Shown here one piece after another: positions 1 through 10,370 of a stretch of 64,000 nucleotides of DNA (its first letter is position 1; the number at the start of each line of letters is the position of its first letter). This DNA comes from Paramacrobiotus metropolitanus. Taxonomy: Eukaryota > Tardigrada > Eutardigrada > Parachela > Macrobiotidae. Where the stretch lies: assembly GCF_019649055.1 (NCBI RefSeq), contig NW_026570245.1, positions 310,001 to 374,000 of the forward strand. The letters are read 5' to 3'. A program made the translations under genes and the position numbers. Under the pieces are notes generated by a model. The model ran no database searches. It had not been told where the DNA came from and saw nothing but the letters and a program-made list of their open reading frames with translations.

Positions 1-341
1 ATTATCTAAATCTGTTTGAAAGCCAAAGTATTAACTGTTATTCTAGATGAGCAAACACTTTACTATTATTATTAGTACGCTATTTGTCAACCTTGAGACT
101 GCAGCGTGATTATAATTTAATAAACAAAAACTTTATATGTTTTGGAATGCACCAGAGTGGCTTAAATATAGAATAAAGTAAACATAAGCGTTTATTATTT
201 AACAAAAAATTAAACACCAGTATTACCTCTCCGCAATTTTAACAATCGCATGCAATGATGCAAGTTATGAAAGTAATCATGTCACCATACTCTGAACAAT
301 CTCTTCTCAGTCTTCTGTTTACGACTAATTATAAGGTGCAC
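1..341. other. AT-rich sequence without recognisable gene
   Basis: I see no open frame, RNA or repeat here that I can support. Confidence 0.5.
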
Positions 342-587
342 CTATGTATTTTGCTTACCGTGGTGTCGCCGATCACCAGCCATCATCAGCAGCAGCAATC
401 CAAAAATCAGCAATCCTAACCCCGAAGACAGCAGGATGGGTCGCGGTTTGTCGAGCCTTGATATTCGGATTTTCTGAGCATAATAATCATGGAATATACG
501 GGAGAATACGGATGGCGCAGCGGCATTAACGGTTAGCGTTGTCATCCCCTCGTCCACCGAGGAACTACGGGAAATAACGGTTGGCAT
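342..587 (-). CDS. possible small membrane protein (81 aa), doubtful
   Basis: An 81-codon ATG-to-stop frame on the minus strand. The first half is polar, rich in Ser and Thr; near residues 50-70 there is a hydrophobic stretch (ILLSSGLGLLIFGLLLLMM) that would make one membrane helix, followed by a short basic tail (DRRHHGKQ). I do not recognise a family. It could be a complete short protein, the last exon of a gene whose other exons I did not find, or a chance frame. Nothing in the flanks (no TATA box, no clear splice acceptor) decides between these. Confidence 0.25.
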   Translation of the reverse strand: MPTVISRSSSVDEGMTTLTVNAAAPSVFSRIFHDYYAQKIRISRLDKPRPILLSSGLGLLIFGLLLLMMAGDRRHHGKQNT

Positions 588-1544
588 CGTTGTTAACGCG
601 ATTGTCGACCGTAAGTAAAAGTGTATTAATCGGCAAAATTAATAATAACAGAAAATGGTAGTTGTTTGATGAGTTGATCAAAACGGTTTTGGCGCCCGTT
701 GGAACTACAGGCCCGCTTGATTGCGGATTCGGATGTAGGGTTGATTGAGATTAATAGCATTGTCTTGTTGTTCAAGCGAGCTCTACTCTCAGTAGTACTC
801 TGGGTATGCTCTATTTTGTTTTCATATGTACAATATTGTAAAGAAACACATTGCGCTCGTTTTCGTAGAATAACGTACATCCCAGTTAAGGCATATATCG
901 ATCGTGTTTTTGCAGTTCTCGTTCGCATCGTGCAGCCGACGTCTGGATGTGGGAGTTGTACGGTAATATTCTGCGCCGCATGCATTGAGCGTTCATAGGG
1001 AGTGACTCTTGTGCGCTCATGGTATGACAGTTACTGCACTGGAAGCTGCCGAGAAACCCACAAATTAGCTAGCTGAACCACGATGCTGTGGAGTCAACCG
1101 GGTACATGTCATACGATCGATACGTACACACAATCAGTGTGGATTGCATATGCAACTGTAGCGCAATCATTTCCACTATTCCGTAATTTATAAACAGACC
1201 GATTATACGTGTGAAGACAAATCTCTATCCGATTAACGGCAACACATTTCGTTAAAGGTCACATATGCAGATTAACGAAGATGCCAGTAAAGTGATGAGC
1301 TATCGATTCCTATATGACGTACGTGTGACGAATTAATGCGATTGTGAATATTTACTGATATTTTTTTCAATTACTGATGGCATTAAAGGTCACAGATCTT
1401 AAGGCTTCATTAGCTTAGATCCAGTACATGCTACTGATGCTCGTGAAAAACAATACTATATATGCAAACAGAGAAAATTCTGCTACGAATTCAAGTATTG
1501 TTCTGACTCCTGAGTATTACAAGAACGCTAACTGCACGCCGGTC
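588..1544. other. intergenic, no supported feature
   Basis: Two overlapping frames of 99 and 119 codons lie on opposite strands at 626-998, but neither has a domain, signal peptide or splice context, so I treat both as chance. The rest is AT-rich with nothing recognisable. Confidence 0.5.
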
Positions 1545-2053
1545 CTAGGCTTGTTGGATGCTGTTAACCATTTCCTGCTTATCATTGTCGCTGAACCTAC
1601 AGTTAGGGTGGCTGATGTACTGGACCAGCTGCTCTTTGGTGGTCACATTAGCGCGGGATAGAGCCGCCAAGTACTGTTTCATGGGTTCCTTAAAGGCACA
1701 TCCGCGGCTCGCACAATCCGTTTGCTTCCATTCTCCTAAGCCGTTACACGTAATGGTTCCGTCATATCGCCAACGCCATCGGTAAAAACCGGCTGTTCGA
1801 CTGTAACTGCAAGGATATCCGAATGCGTTCCAGCTCTTCTTATCGGATAGCAACTCCTTGACACCAGGATATGCAACATCTTTTAGGAATTTGAAGAACG
1901 TTATCGTATCCTGCGTATCTGTGAATGGAAATCGTTAAAACATTTTTTCAGTAAAATTCAGTTCTGTGTACAGTTGTACTCTGTAGTTCCTGTAAAACAG
2001 GTTTCCGACAACAGCAACGAAATGAAACCGAGTATAACAGATACGTCCACCAT
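1545..2053 (-). CDS. anti-lipopolysaccharide factor-like secreted protein, copy 1 (two exons)
   Basis: Predicted secreted antimicrobial or lipopolysaccharide-binding protein of the ALF type, the first of three tandem paralogues. Exon 1 is 1972-2053 and encodes a signal peptide beginning MVDVSVILGFISLLL; exon 2 is 1545-1918. The 53-base intron (GTACAC...CACAG) joins in phase 1 and gives 151 residues, about the length of its neighbours. Two Cys (64 and 85) enclose exactly 20 residues rich in Arg, Trp and Tyr, the spacing of the LPS-binding loop in ALFs; helices follow with the block GCAFKEPMKQYL shared by all three copies. The mature part has five Cys instead of six: where copies 2 and 3 have Cys-Asp-Cys near the C-terminus this one reads HPNC, leaving an unpaired Cys. 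The intron is also absent from the other two copies. Function is inferred from family resemblance; exon 1 is the less certain part. Confidence 0.7.
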
Positions 2054-2158
2054 CTTATTGTATCTTGGCTATTTACCCATTTTCCGAATTGGTTTTCTCC
2101 TGGCTGGATAAGTATTCGCCAACAAATCCTGCTCATGGTCTGACATTCTGGCGATTCC

Positions 2159-2166
2159 TATTTATA
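2159..2166 (-). promoter_or_regulatory. TATA box of ALF-like copy 1
   Basis: TATAAATA on the minus strand, 106 bases upstream of the start codon. All three ALF-like genes have a TATA element at a comparable distance, which supports them being active, highly inducible small genes. Confidence 0.55.
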
Positions 2167-2169
2167 GTA

Positions 2170-3250
2170 TTTTAATTAACCGCAACAAGGAAATAAAAAA
2201 ATTATTGTTATGTTGCCTCGTGGTTCGAGTGTAGCTTTCGCTTATCCTTTAAATTCACAGAGCAAATGTTTTATATGTTTACTCCTGATATAATTCAAGC
2301 CAAAGATATGATTTCATTAAGTCAGCTAAAGAAATGAAAGAAATGACAATTGGTAGCAGATGGTGTTACGTACCATTAATGTTCGCACGTGCACAAAGAT
2401 TAACACCATAGATATGAAGAAGCGCTTACGCAAAGAGATATTATTAAGAAGCGAATCTAATCAAGATACGAGATATGAAGAAGAAGATATGAAGAAGCAA
2501 ATCTTTACGATTAGACATGGCTGATAAGGATAACCTATCGCTTTCATTCGGAATTTGGATATACAGTAAAAGGGCAGAGTGAGTCAAACGGAAATTGTCT
2601 GAAATAATATGCGCGCAATATTGCATGAAAGGTCGCTGCAGATTATGCCGATAGGAAAGTATAAGCCAACAAATACAACAACGCTGAGTACAACTGTACA
2701 ACCATAACACTGTCGGTTGTTTGTAGCGTGAGATCGTTGTATTTGTACTAATGTTGAGGGAGTTGATTTTTCTTGTCATTCGCGCCATTAAAAGTATTTC
2801 TGTTGTTGTTCTCGGCAAATGTGATTAGTTAACGGCACTCTCAGTATTGAGTACGAGTAGGTTGTAGATATTCATATCTGTACATGCCTGTTCTTTCCTG
2901 TCGCTTGTTTGCGCACGACATGAACGAATTCGAAGCGATTGTTATACGACAAAAGGTCACGAACATTTTCGTGGATTGTAATTTGTAGGAATCATTCAGA
3001 CCGTCATACTGTATTTTAATACACAAATTTAAATCATCGAAATAACATACGGTATTTATTCTACTCAAAGCCTGCGCAGAGTAGGACATAAAATGATTTT
3101 CTAGACTAAAATTGCAAACCTATCGCTGATTGTTTGCATACGGAACGAACATTTCCAGCGCTATTCGTCTAGCCTGACCTTTTGTACAAAAAAGTTCACA
3201 CGCTCAGTATCGTCGCTATACTATACAGCAGCAGCATTGGTTAATTTTAA
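2170..3250. other. intergenic between ALF-like copies 1 and 2
   Basis: Minus-strand frames of 124 (2444-2818) and 82 codons occur but look like AT-rich chance frames without domain or signal peptide. No further feature seen. Confidence 0.5.
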
Positions 3251-3709
3251 CTAGGCCTGGTTAATGCTGTTGATCATTTCCTGCTTATCGCTGGCGCTGA
3301 ACTTGCAGTCACACTGCTGGATGTACTGGATCAACTGGTCCTTGGTGGCCACGTTGGCACGGGCCAGCGCCGTCAGGTACTGTTTCATGGGTTCCTTAAA
3401 GGCACATCCGCGGCTCTTGCATTTGTCCTTCTTCCACTTTCCCAAGCCTTTACAAGAGATGGTTCCTTCGTATCTCCAATGCCACTTGTAAAACCCGCCT
3501 TTACGACGGTAGTTGCAAGCGATTCCAAAAGTCTCCCAACTTTTGTTTTCGCCTAACAGCTCCTGGAGACCGGGATACACGACGTTTTGCAGGAATTGTC
3601 CAAACTGGATCAGCCCAGCAGTATCCTGGGCGTCTGCTGATTGGAATCGCGTGGAAATCGCAAACAACAGACCGCTGAGCAGGCAAAGATACAGGCTGTA
3701 ACGATTCAT
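3251..3709 (-). CDS. anti-lipopolysaccharide factor-like secreted protein, copy 2
   Basis: Single-exon gene for a 152-residue secreted protein of the ALF type. I chose the ATG at 3709 because it opens directly into a good signal peptide (MNRYSLYLCLLSGLLFAIS, cleavage likely near residue 27, after SADA); an in-frame ATG six codons upstream at 3727 is possible. Cys65 and Cys86 enclose a 20-residue strongly basic and aromatic loop (RRKGGFYKWHWRY), matching the spacing and chemistry of the LPS-binding hairpin of crustacean and horseshoe-crab ALFs. Unlike classical ALFs, which have a single disulfide, it carries four more Cys: CKSRGC after the loop and a Cys-Asp-Cys near the C-terminus. It lies between its two paralogues in the same orientation, which indicates tandem duplication. 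Antibacterial activity is inferred. Confidence 0.85.
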   Translation of the reverse strand: MNRYSLYLCLLSGLLFAISTRFQSADAQDTAGLIQFGQFLQNVVYPGLQELLGENKSWETFGIACNYRRKGGFYKWHWRYEGTISCKGLGKWKKDKCKSRGCAFKEPMKQYLTALARANVATKDQLIQYIQQCDCKFSASDKQEMINSINQA

Positions 3710-3807
3710 GGTCAGTTGACAATGCACAACAGCGCGTACAGTATTCAGTATAGTGTAACAAATACGTATTAAGCGGTTACTTATTTTGGCAAGCTGACTG
3801 CAGCTGC

Positions 3808-3816
3808 CTTTTTATA
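3808..3816 (-). promoter_or_regulatory. TATA box of ALF-like copy 2
   Basis: TATAAAAAG on the minus strand, about 100 bases before the start codon, with transcription expected to begin near 3780. Confidence 0.6.
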
Positions 3817-3829
3817 CGGGTTTCGGCAG

Positions 3830-5032
3830 TTCGGCACAAAATATTTTAATCGTCGAATATCGAAGCCATCCATAAAATATAAATTGCGTCACAAAACTCT
3901 TAGAAATCCCGTTTATCGCGAGGTGTGATGTTGTTGGTTAAGGAAAATGTCAACACCGGGAAAACAATTTCATATGTTGTCCTATGACGTATAAACTCAT
4001 TGAACTGTAAAGCTATTTCTGAGCTGCTTTTGTTTAGCAGCCGCAAAAATAAATGAAACAGGCAGAAAACGTGGACAAAATTATTTACGAGCCGCTTTGT
4101 CTTTTTCTGTTCAGATAAACACTAATTATTTATTCACGTTTGCCCATATTGGTAAATTCCGTTACCTGTACTACTAATACCCAGCTGATACAATTATTGC
4201 AATCAGTTATTGTTACCGATCGGTATTCCAAATAGAACGATAGGTGCGATAATTTTTGTTCATGGTGTTTTTCCGGAAATTTCAGCAAAGTAAACACGGA
4301 TGCAGTAGTTAAATTTCCGTCCGCCAATGTATAGAGCGCTGCGCAGTAAGGTTTCCCGAATTTCCAGAACAACTACTTTATTGCCCATGAAATTTCCGCT
4401 GTTACTACGTCTGTTTACGCGTGTTGCGTATCACAAGACACAAACCCACCGTATGTAAGATCATGCGATATTATAAGTAGGTCTAAGTTCTAACAGTTAC
4501 TTATATTCTAATGTTAATTACATTGTAATTTATAATCACCTACTTTTAGAATAATGTTATACGTAATAGGCTTGTAATCATCTAATGCAATCATACGAAA
4601 AAATACTCGCAAATTTATGCACATTAATTACGCACTAATACAGTATTATGCCTAAAAACACTGATTTTTAATACATAGTCTGAGTTTTGTCTGACGGATG
4701 CTACTCCTTATATAAATGTAGTACAAAACTGATAGGTAATTTAAGGAAGTTTACGCAAATCTCATTGCAGTTCTTATTTGGCTGTGTTGAGGAATGAGGG
4801 ACAAAGTGCACACCGGCCGTGGACATTAAAATTAGTCAACCGTTTATCTGTAAACAATGTTATGTACTGTTATCGATACAATATACAAAATTAAGAATTA
4901 TGAAGCGGAAATGATTAGGGGCAAGTGTCCAGCAACTGACCGAACCGCATGATTCTGGTGCATAAACACAATAGAAGTATCCTCACATTATCTGGTGGAT
5001 GGTTCAGAAAACAACTGCAGGGTCATCAGAGG
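3830..5032. other. intergenic between ALF-like copies 2 and 3
   Basis: AT-rich; a minus-strand 80-codon frame at 4130-4372 shows no family features. Nothing else supported. Confidence 0.5.
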
Positions 5033-5491
5033 TTAACCCTGGTTAATGCTGCTAATCATCTCTTGCTTATCGCCCTCGTTGAAACCGCAGTCGCAACTCT
5101 GGATGTGCTGGATAAGCTGTTCCTTGGTGGCCACACCTCGTCCCGCCAGGGCGCGCAGATAGTCCTTCATGGGCTCCTTAAAGGCACAACCCCGGCTCTT
5201 ACACGCGCTCTTCCGCCATTCACCCAGTCCACTGCAGTTGATCGTTCCGTCGTACTTCCACTGAAAACGATGGAAACCAGCTTCGCGGCGATACGTACAG
5301 GGAATCCCGAATGCTTCCCAGGCTTTGTGTTCGCTCAGCAGCTCGCGCAGTCCCGGATAAGCAACGTCTTTGAGGAATTTACCAAACTGAATTAATCCAC
5401 TGGCCGTGTCTACTTGAGCGTCGGTTGGGAGTGATAGTGACAAAACTGATAAAAGCACCACACTAAGACAACAAATCTGTACTTTCGTCAT
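5033..5491 (-). CDS. anti-lipopolysaccharide factor-like secreted protein, copy 3
   Basis: Single-exon gene for a 152-residue secreted protein. Residues 1-25 form a signal peptide (MTKVQICCLSVVLLSVLS, then LPTDA). An amphipathic helix follows, then Cys65 and Cys86 with the 20-residue ALF-type loop (YRREAGFHRFQWKYDG), then CKSRGCAFKEPM and helices ending in the Cys-Asp-Cys motif, so six Cys in the mature chain. ALFs bind the lipid A of Gram-negative bacteria through this loop; here the loop keeps its aromatic and basic residues but also has acidic ones, so its charge is lower than in copy 2. It is the 5'-most of the cluster in transcription order. Assignment rests on loop spacing, secretion and the helix pattern rather than on long identity. 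Confidence 0.85.
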   Translation of the reverse strand: MTKVQICCLSVVLLSVLSLSLPTDAQVDTASGLIQFGKFLKDVAYPGLRELLSEHKAWEAFGIPCTYRREAGFHRFQWKYDGTINCSGLGEWRKSACKSRGCAFKEPMKDYLRALAGRGVATKEQLIQHIQSCDCGFNEGDKQEMISSINQG

Positions 5492-5570
5492 TTTAACTTG
5501 GTAACGATAATGTTAGGTCGACTTATTAGAACGTTTACTTCTTAATTAAACAAATAAAGTGGAAAGGCAA

Positions 5571-5577
5571 TTATATA
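5571..5577 (-). promoter_or_regulatory. TATA box of ALF-like copy 3
   Basis: TATATAA on the minus strand about 80 bases upstream of the start codon. Confidence 0.55.
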
Positions 5578-5579
5578 AG

Positions 5580-6632
5580 TGCAGAGCTAGTTCTGATGGC
5601 GCTGTTTAAGTTTGACTATGAGAAAATGTTTATAGTTGCACGGCTTATATACGAGTGCGTTCAAGGAAGTATGTGTTCTGATTTTATAATTCGATGCAAG
5701 TTCATTCACTTTAATGTACGTAGTACTATTTTATGCAGGAGTAGGTCGGGTATTTTTGCATAGAAACCTGAATTGACGAAAGGATAGGTTTCTGAAAATA
5801 GTGCCAGTGATTTTCACTGAACATTTTCATAACGTGCGTCATCTGCTGGGAAAGCGGCTGTATTATGCGAAACAATTACAGACCTTGGCCTCGAAAACGG
5901 AACCGAAGTTATAATGCCGCCTGATAGAGTGATAGTCATCAGCTAAACAGCAATAGTAAATGCCGACTGTATTGTCGTTTACAATCCATTTGTGACTTTT
6001 GTGGGTACAGATGAACCAGTGTGCATAAGCAATAGACTGCAACATAAAATTAATGATAATCTATATGCATTTTGTATTTATTTTATAAAAAATTTACGCT
6101 TTTTACCGAGCAAACAGTTAAAGACTAACTGTCGTGCACGTCATCGGTACTCTGATTGTCAAAATTACTTTACTCTCACTGTTTTTAAACTTTGGACGCT
6201 AAATTGTGAACGTTGTTTACGCTTACTTAACTGAGCATGTTTCCGCTACACGAAAACAACAGGATAACAGATACGAGTACATAACACAACTCATAATACT
6301 ATAAAGTCCTACTCGAGTAGCTTATGGCAGCTGGTGTCGTACAACACAAAACATAGCTGGTAGCGGGTCATTCAGTAGCAACCCATCAGTTGATTTTTAG
6401 TTATATCCCCAAAAACTACCCTAGAATTTACTTTATTTGATTATGCCTGAGTTAATCTGTTTTGTTAGAGGACATAAAAATGTGATAGAAAAGTTTCTTT
6501 GGGAAACGATTATATTGTACAAAACTTGTAGAATAGACGGTCCTGGAGTAATTATTGACCGGCATAGTCCTGGATTTCCCCTCCACTTTATCATTGGTAG
6601 ACCGATCTTACTGCGCGATCGGTGCGACCCAA
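5580..6632. other. intergenic, no supported feature
   Basis: Short frames only (60-80 codons); none shows a domain, signal peptide or splice context. Confidence 0.5.
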
Positions 6633-6801
6633 CGGACGCATAGGAAGGTAAAGCGTCGTATGGTAACGTATGTACGGGCGCAGCTGCCAACTGACGCATA
6701 GGAAGGTAAAGCGTCGTATGGTAACGTATGTACGGGCGCAGCTTCCAACTGACGCATAGGAAAGTAAAGCGTCGTATGGTAACGTATGTACGGGCGCAGC
6801 T
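6633..6801. repeat. 58-bp tandem repeat, about 2.9 copies
   Basis: The unit beginning GACGCATAGGAAGGTAAAGC occurs at 6635, 6693 and 6751, an exact 58-base period. Copies differ at only a few positions (GCTGCC against GCTTCC, GGAAGG against GGAAAG), so it is young. The repetitive open frames on both strands here are produced by the repeat (58 is not a multiple of three) and are not genes. Confidence 0.9.
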
Positions 6802-6804
6802 GGA

Positions 6805-8085
6805 ACGTATGAGTATGAAAGCAGTAGAGCATAACATGCAGCGTAAAGCAGTGCCTGGAAACAGGTTAAGCAAACGACGAAATGTAAAATACCAAAAAAT
6901 CTTTAACTCGAGGTTTGATCATCCTCGTACTGGTCCTAACCGGGCCGCAAATAATAAAAGAAAGGAAATCGGATGGGATGGGATGGGTTTTGTCAATCTG
7001 TGGAAATCCAAAGCACTGGACCATGCGATAATAAATTCTGATGCATATCACCAAATACAATGCCGACCGCTTCAAAGGTAGGTTACGGACACTCGCAGCA
7101 AGTTTATACTCTATAATGAATTCATACAAATATTACAAAATTATAAAAATTTCTACCGCCAAATCTTGTTATCAGCAGAATTTACTGACTTCACAAAAAA
7201 AAACCTTCACAACCCAATTTACTGACTTCACAATAAAAACCCTTAAGTAAGTACTTTTCACAATAAAAAGCTGGAGCGTTCATTCTTTCGTATTTGAAAA
7301 GTGGAATTCGTATACCGTGGCTTTCGTAGGGCGGAAGCTAGGCAATCGCACAAGTAATTCAATGAGGATCAAGAAGTGATAAACCATCTTCGATATGATA
7401 ATTATGTAATAAAATTATATATATAATTACTTATTGTTTCACAAGAAACGTTTTTGCTTGCAACTAAACGGAACGTTGGATTATCAGGGAAAAAGATCGA
7501 CAATTGTTTTCGACTGCTGCTTTATCCTTTCCGGCCGGCCGGCCGAACACAACACTTCCTAGATAGTAGATAGAAACATACAATCACATAATAATACGAG
7601 TACCCGTACTTCCTACCCAGTAGGTACGTACTTAATTCTGTATTATGCTCAACAGAAGATGTGAATGTGCCACCAGAGCGACAAGGTATCGTGTCTCATC
7701 ACATTTGTTTAATGCCGAAAGATATCAGCTTGGAATGTGATCATGTCATTCTGAAAAGTTCACTTTTATTCATCATAAACCGGTACAGTTTGGCCGTGAA
7801 CAAGCGAACGGATGCGTTACAGCCCAGGTATCAGTTGCATCGATTAATTATTCCTTCCTGAATGGATGCACTCCATCCCCAATCATACCGCCAGGGCCGC
7901 TCATATCATATCACGCCGATCGACAGTCTGGCTTCACTGTTAGTGCGCTCCAGATTAACATTTTCCTCGCCTGCACGGACAAATTTATTAGTATCAGTGA
8001 ATGGTGACCTTTACATTTTCATAGACTGCAATGGGCTAGAGCGACAGATAGAATAATTATCTCCAAGAAATCTCTATCGTACAGG
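6805..8085. other. intergenic, local short duplications
   Basis: Around 7185-7270 the string TTTACTGACTTCACAA is duplicated and followed by further CACAATAAAAA repeats. At 7530 there is a short GGCCGGCCGGCCG run. No gene recognised. Confidence 0.5.
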
Positions 8086-9465
8086 ATGAAATCAGTGTTT
8101 TCTTATTGTCCGACCGTGGCGCTGCTGGCCAAGGTCGCTTGGTTGCGGCTACTGTGTTGGTGTTTGTGGATGCGGGTGACAGAGGCATGGGTGCCGTTCA
8201 GTGATCCGGCGGCCGGGATGATGACCGGTGCCAATCCCTACGGCGGGCATCCTTTCGCTGATCCCGGCGCGGGGGCCGCCGGGCCTGGGGAGTTCGGTTT
8301 GGCCGGTGCAGCGAGCAATCCGTTTGGGAATTTTCTCCCGAATTACAATGCGTATCGCGGCGGGTCCAGCGGTGCTATTGGTTCGATGTAAGGTTGTATT
8401 AGCATTCCATTTGGAAATTCGCCAAACTGTATCTCTAGTATACGTCATTATAAGTTCAAGCTTTGTACGAAGACATCCAAGCGGCCTTTCAATTTAAATT
8501 GTTGTTACGCAGCATGAAACTTTGTTTAAGTTAATTCTTTTATAAATAGCGTTTTATTGTACCTTGCGGTATTAAAACAGTTATACACGGGCAGATCATT
8601 TTGAGATAAAAGTTATATAAGTGGATACCATGTTGTAGATGTTATTGTGATGTGCGTATAAACAAGATGGGCGCTCCCGGTGAACTCCTATTCAAACTGC
8701 ACTATCCCACGATTAACGGTCAAAATTGCCAGGCAGCCATTCAGCAGTGCAATAACGCCTGCCGATCACAGGCGCAGCGCCAATTGACCGGCAATGTTTT
8801 ATTTGAGGAAGGTGGGCTGGAAAACGTAGTGCCGGAAAAAGAGGTTTCCGTTGGCACTGTTTTATGCAAAGAGTAAGTGGTTTTTTCGGCATCACCTACT
8901 CCTGACAGTGCGTAATGCGTATATTATACGTAGTGTGTATTTGTAAAACTAATACAGGAGGGAATATAGATAGTGCCAGAGGAGATAAAATTCGATAGAA
9001 ACAGTATTGGTCTATAGGCATAACAAGGTCATCGCCCCGCCCGGCGTCATCGCCTCCGTCTTCGCCAAACCGGACGCTTGCGGGCGGGCCACCGCCATGT
9101 ATGACTTGACGGGCGAAGAAACCCGTCTGTGCTGCACCCACATTGCTCATCCCTACATCCGCACCGAGCATATCCTGGTCTTCAGTCCCGAATGTATAGC
9201 CGGTGCGGCAGCGCCGGCTGCAGCCACCACCGCCGCGCCGGCTGCCAATGCCGCCGCCGGCGGGGCCAACGGCGCAGTCCAAGCCAACCCCATGATGAAC
9301 AGCGGCGGGATGGGCGTGCCGGCGCAAGCTCCTGAACCGGTGCCGTACAACCAGGCACCATCAATGGCCATGCAGCTGCCACACTTCCGGCACTATGCGC
9401 ATGCGGCGGCAGCCGCGGCCGTCGATCCTATGAACGCCATGATGCTCAACGCGGCTTTTGGCTAA
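8086..9465 (+). CDS. secreted Ala/Pro/Gly-rich protein, unknown family (three exons)
   Basis: I do not recognise the family. Exons 8086-8387, 8639-8872 and 9018-9465 join through two phase-2 introns (donors GTAAGG and GTAAGT) to 327 residues. The N-terminus has a long hydrophobic stretch (residues 1-36) that could be a signal peptide or anchor. Exon 1 then encodes a Gly/Ala/Pro-rich segment with repeated NP and DP turns (DPAAGMM, ANPYGGHPFADPGAG). Exon 2 has several Cys (QCNNAC); exon 3 starts with a compact Cys-containing block (RLCCTHIAHPYI) and ends in an Ala/Pro-rich low-complexity tail with Met repeats. The coding segments are clearly richer in GC than the flanks, which supports real selection on codons. 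A structural, cuticular or egg-envelope role is only a guess from composition. The first exon boundary could differ, since exon 1 also ends in a stop just past the donor. Confidence 0.65.
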
Positions 9466-9605
9466 ATATATAAATAGTAGTTTGTTACAAAATACTGTAC
9501 ACTAGCCGATGTTCACTCTTTTTGTAATATTTACTTTGGCACACACTAATTGATAATGTGTATAACTGACTGGGATTATCTTTCTTTGTTAGCTGTAGAC
9601 ATCAG

Positions 9606-9611
9606 AATAAA
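9606..9611 (+). terminator. polyadenylation signal AATAAA
   Basis: AATAAA 141 bases after the stop codon of the secreted protein gene at 8086-9465, a usual distance for a 3' UTR end. Confidence 0.5.
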
Positions 9612-10370
9612 AGAACGAAATAAGTTTCAATCTCCAACATTCAAATTAGGTTTTCGATAGATACCAGCTACTCGTAGACCTCCATTAAACAGACATACGA
9701 TGGTAGTATTAAATTTTATTAGTGCTTCGTATGTGCTATCAATTAAATTAAATATTCATACGCTTACTGTACTTATTCGATCTGTTCTGTAATAAACATT
9801 TTATTTGCGATATTTCACTCTCGACTGGATATAAGGTTAGTTTGAACTCTGAAAAAACTGAATTCCTGGATCACCCGTGGTTTTTGTATAGATACATACA
9901 ATAATTTCCTCTGTAACAGTACGCCTGTAAGCGAAAAGAGTTTGGTAGAACGATATTCATTGGTGGTGGATTCGAACTGTGTGTAATAACAAAATTTTAT
10001 TCTAGCCATGCTCTATCGCAGTCTTTACAATCTATTCACTATCACAATGTGCGAAATGAGATTTGAGAACGAATTGCAACTGTCCAAAACCAGAACCACT
10101 GCGCTACCCTGCTCGAAGGCCCCCCAAAAAGCTGGGCCGTAATCGCTGCTTGGCCCTTTGTCGCAAATCGCTCGACGGTGGAGATGTCCCAGCAGAGCTT
10201 AGAACGACAGTGCAGTCTACACGGTCGGGATATACCTGTAATAAAAACGCAGTGTATTCTTCTCCAAAATAATGAGAATGCTGACGTATATTTACAGAAT
10301 TTCAAAATGAATTATTTTAGCTGCAGAAATGCGAGATGCTACCCCGTATGTTTCAAAATTATCCCTAATT
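9612..10370. other. intergenic, possible degenerate pol III-like sequence
   Basis: Near 10,100 on the minus strand the string GGTAGCGCAGTGGTTCTGG resembles a tRNA A box, but no proper B box or cloverleaf follows. Otherwise nothing is supported. Confidence 0.3.

Noticed and set aside
626-998. Opposed 119- and 99-codon frames
   Set aside because: They overlap on opposite strands, have many Cys and basic residues from random AT-rich codons, and show no signal peptide or splice context.
2444-2818. 124-codon minus-strand frame between ALF-like copies
   Set aside because: Composition typical of chance frames (Ile, Arg, Ser runs); no domain and no TATA box.
6433-6873. 146- and 74-codon minus-strand frames with repeated peptide blocks (YIRYHTTLY)
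   Set aside because: The peptide repeats come from the 58-bp DNA tandem repeat read in shifted frames, so they are not a repeat protein.
9975-10140. tRNA-like A box (GGTAGCGCAGTGG) and a separate TTCGAATCC on the minus strand
   Set aside because: The two boxes are about 135 bases apart and no cloverleaf forms, so neither a tRNA nor a clear tRNA-derived SINE can be called.
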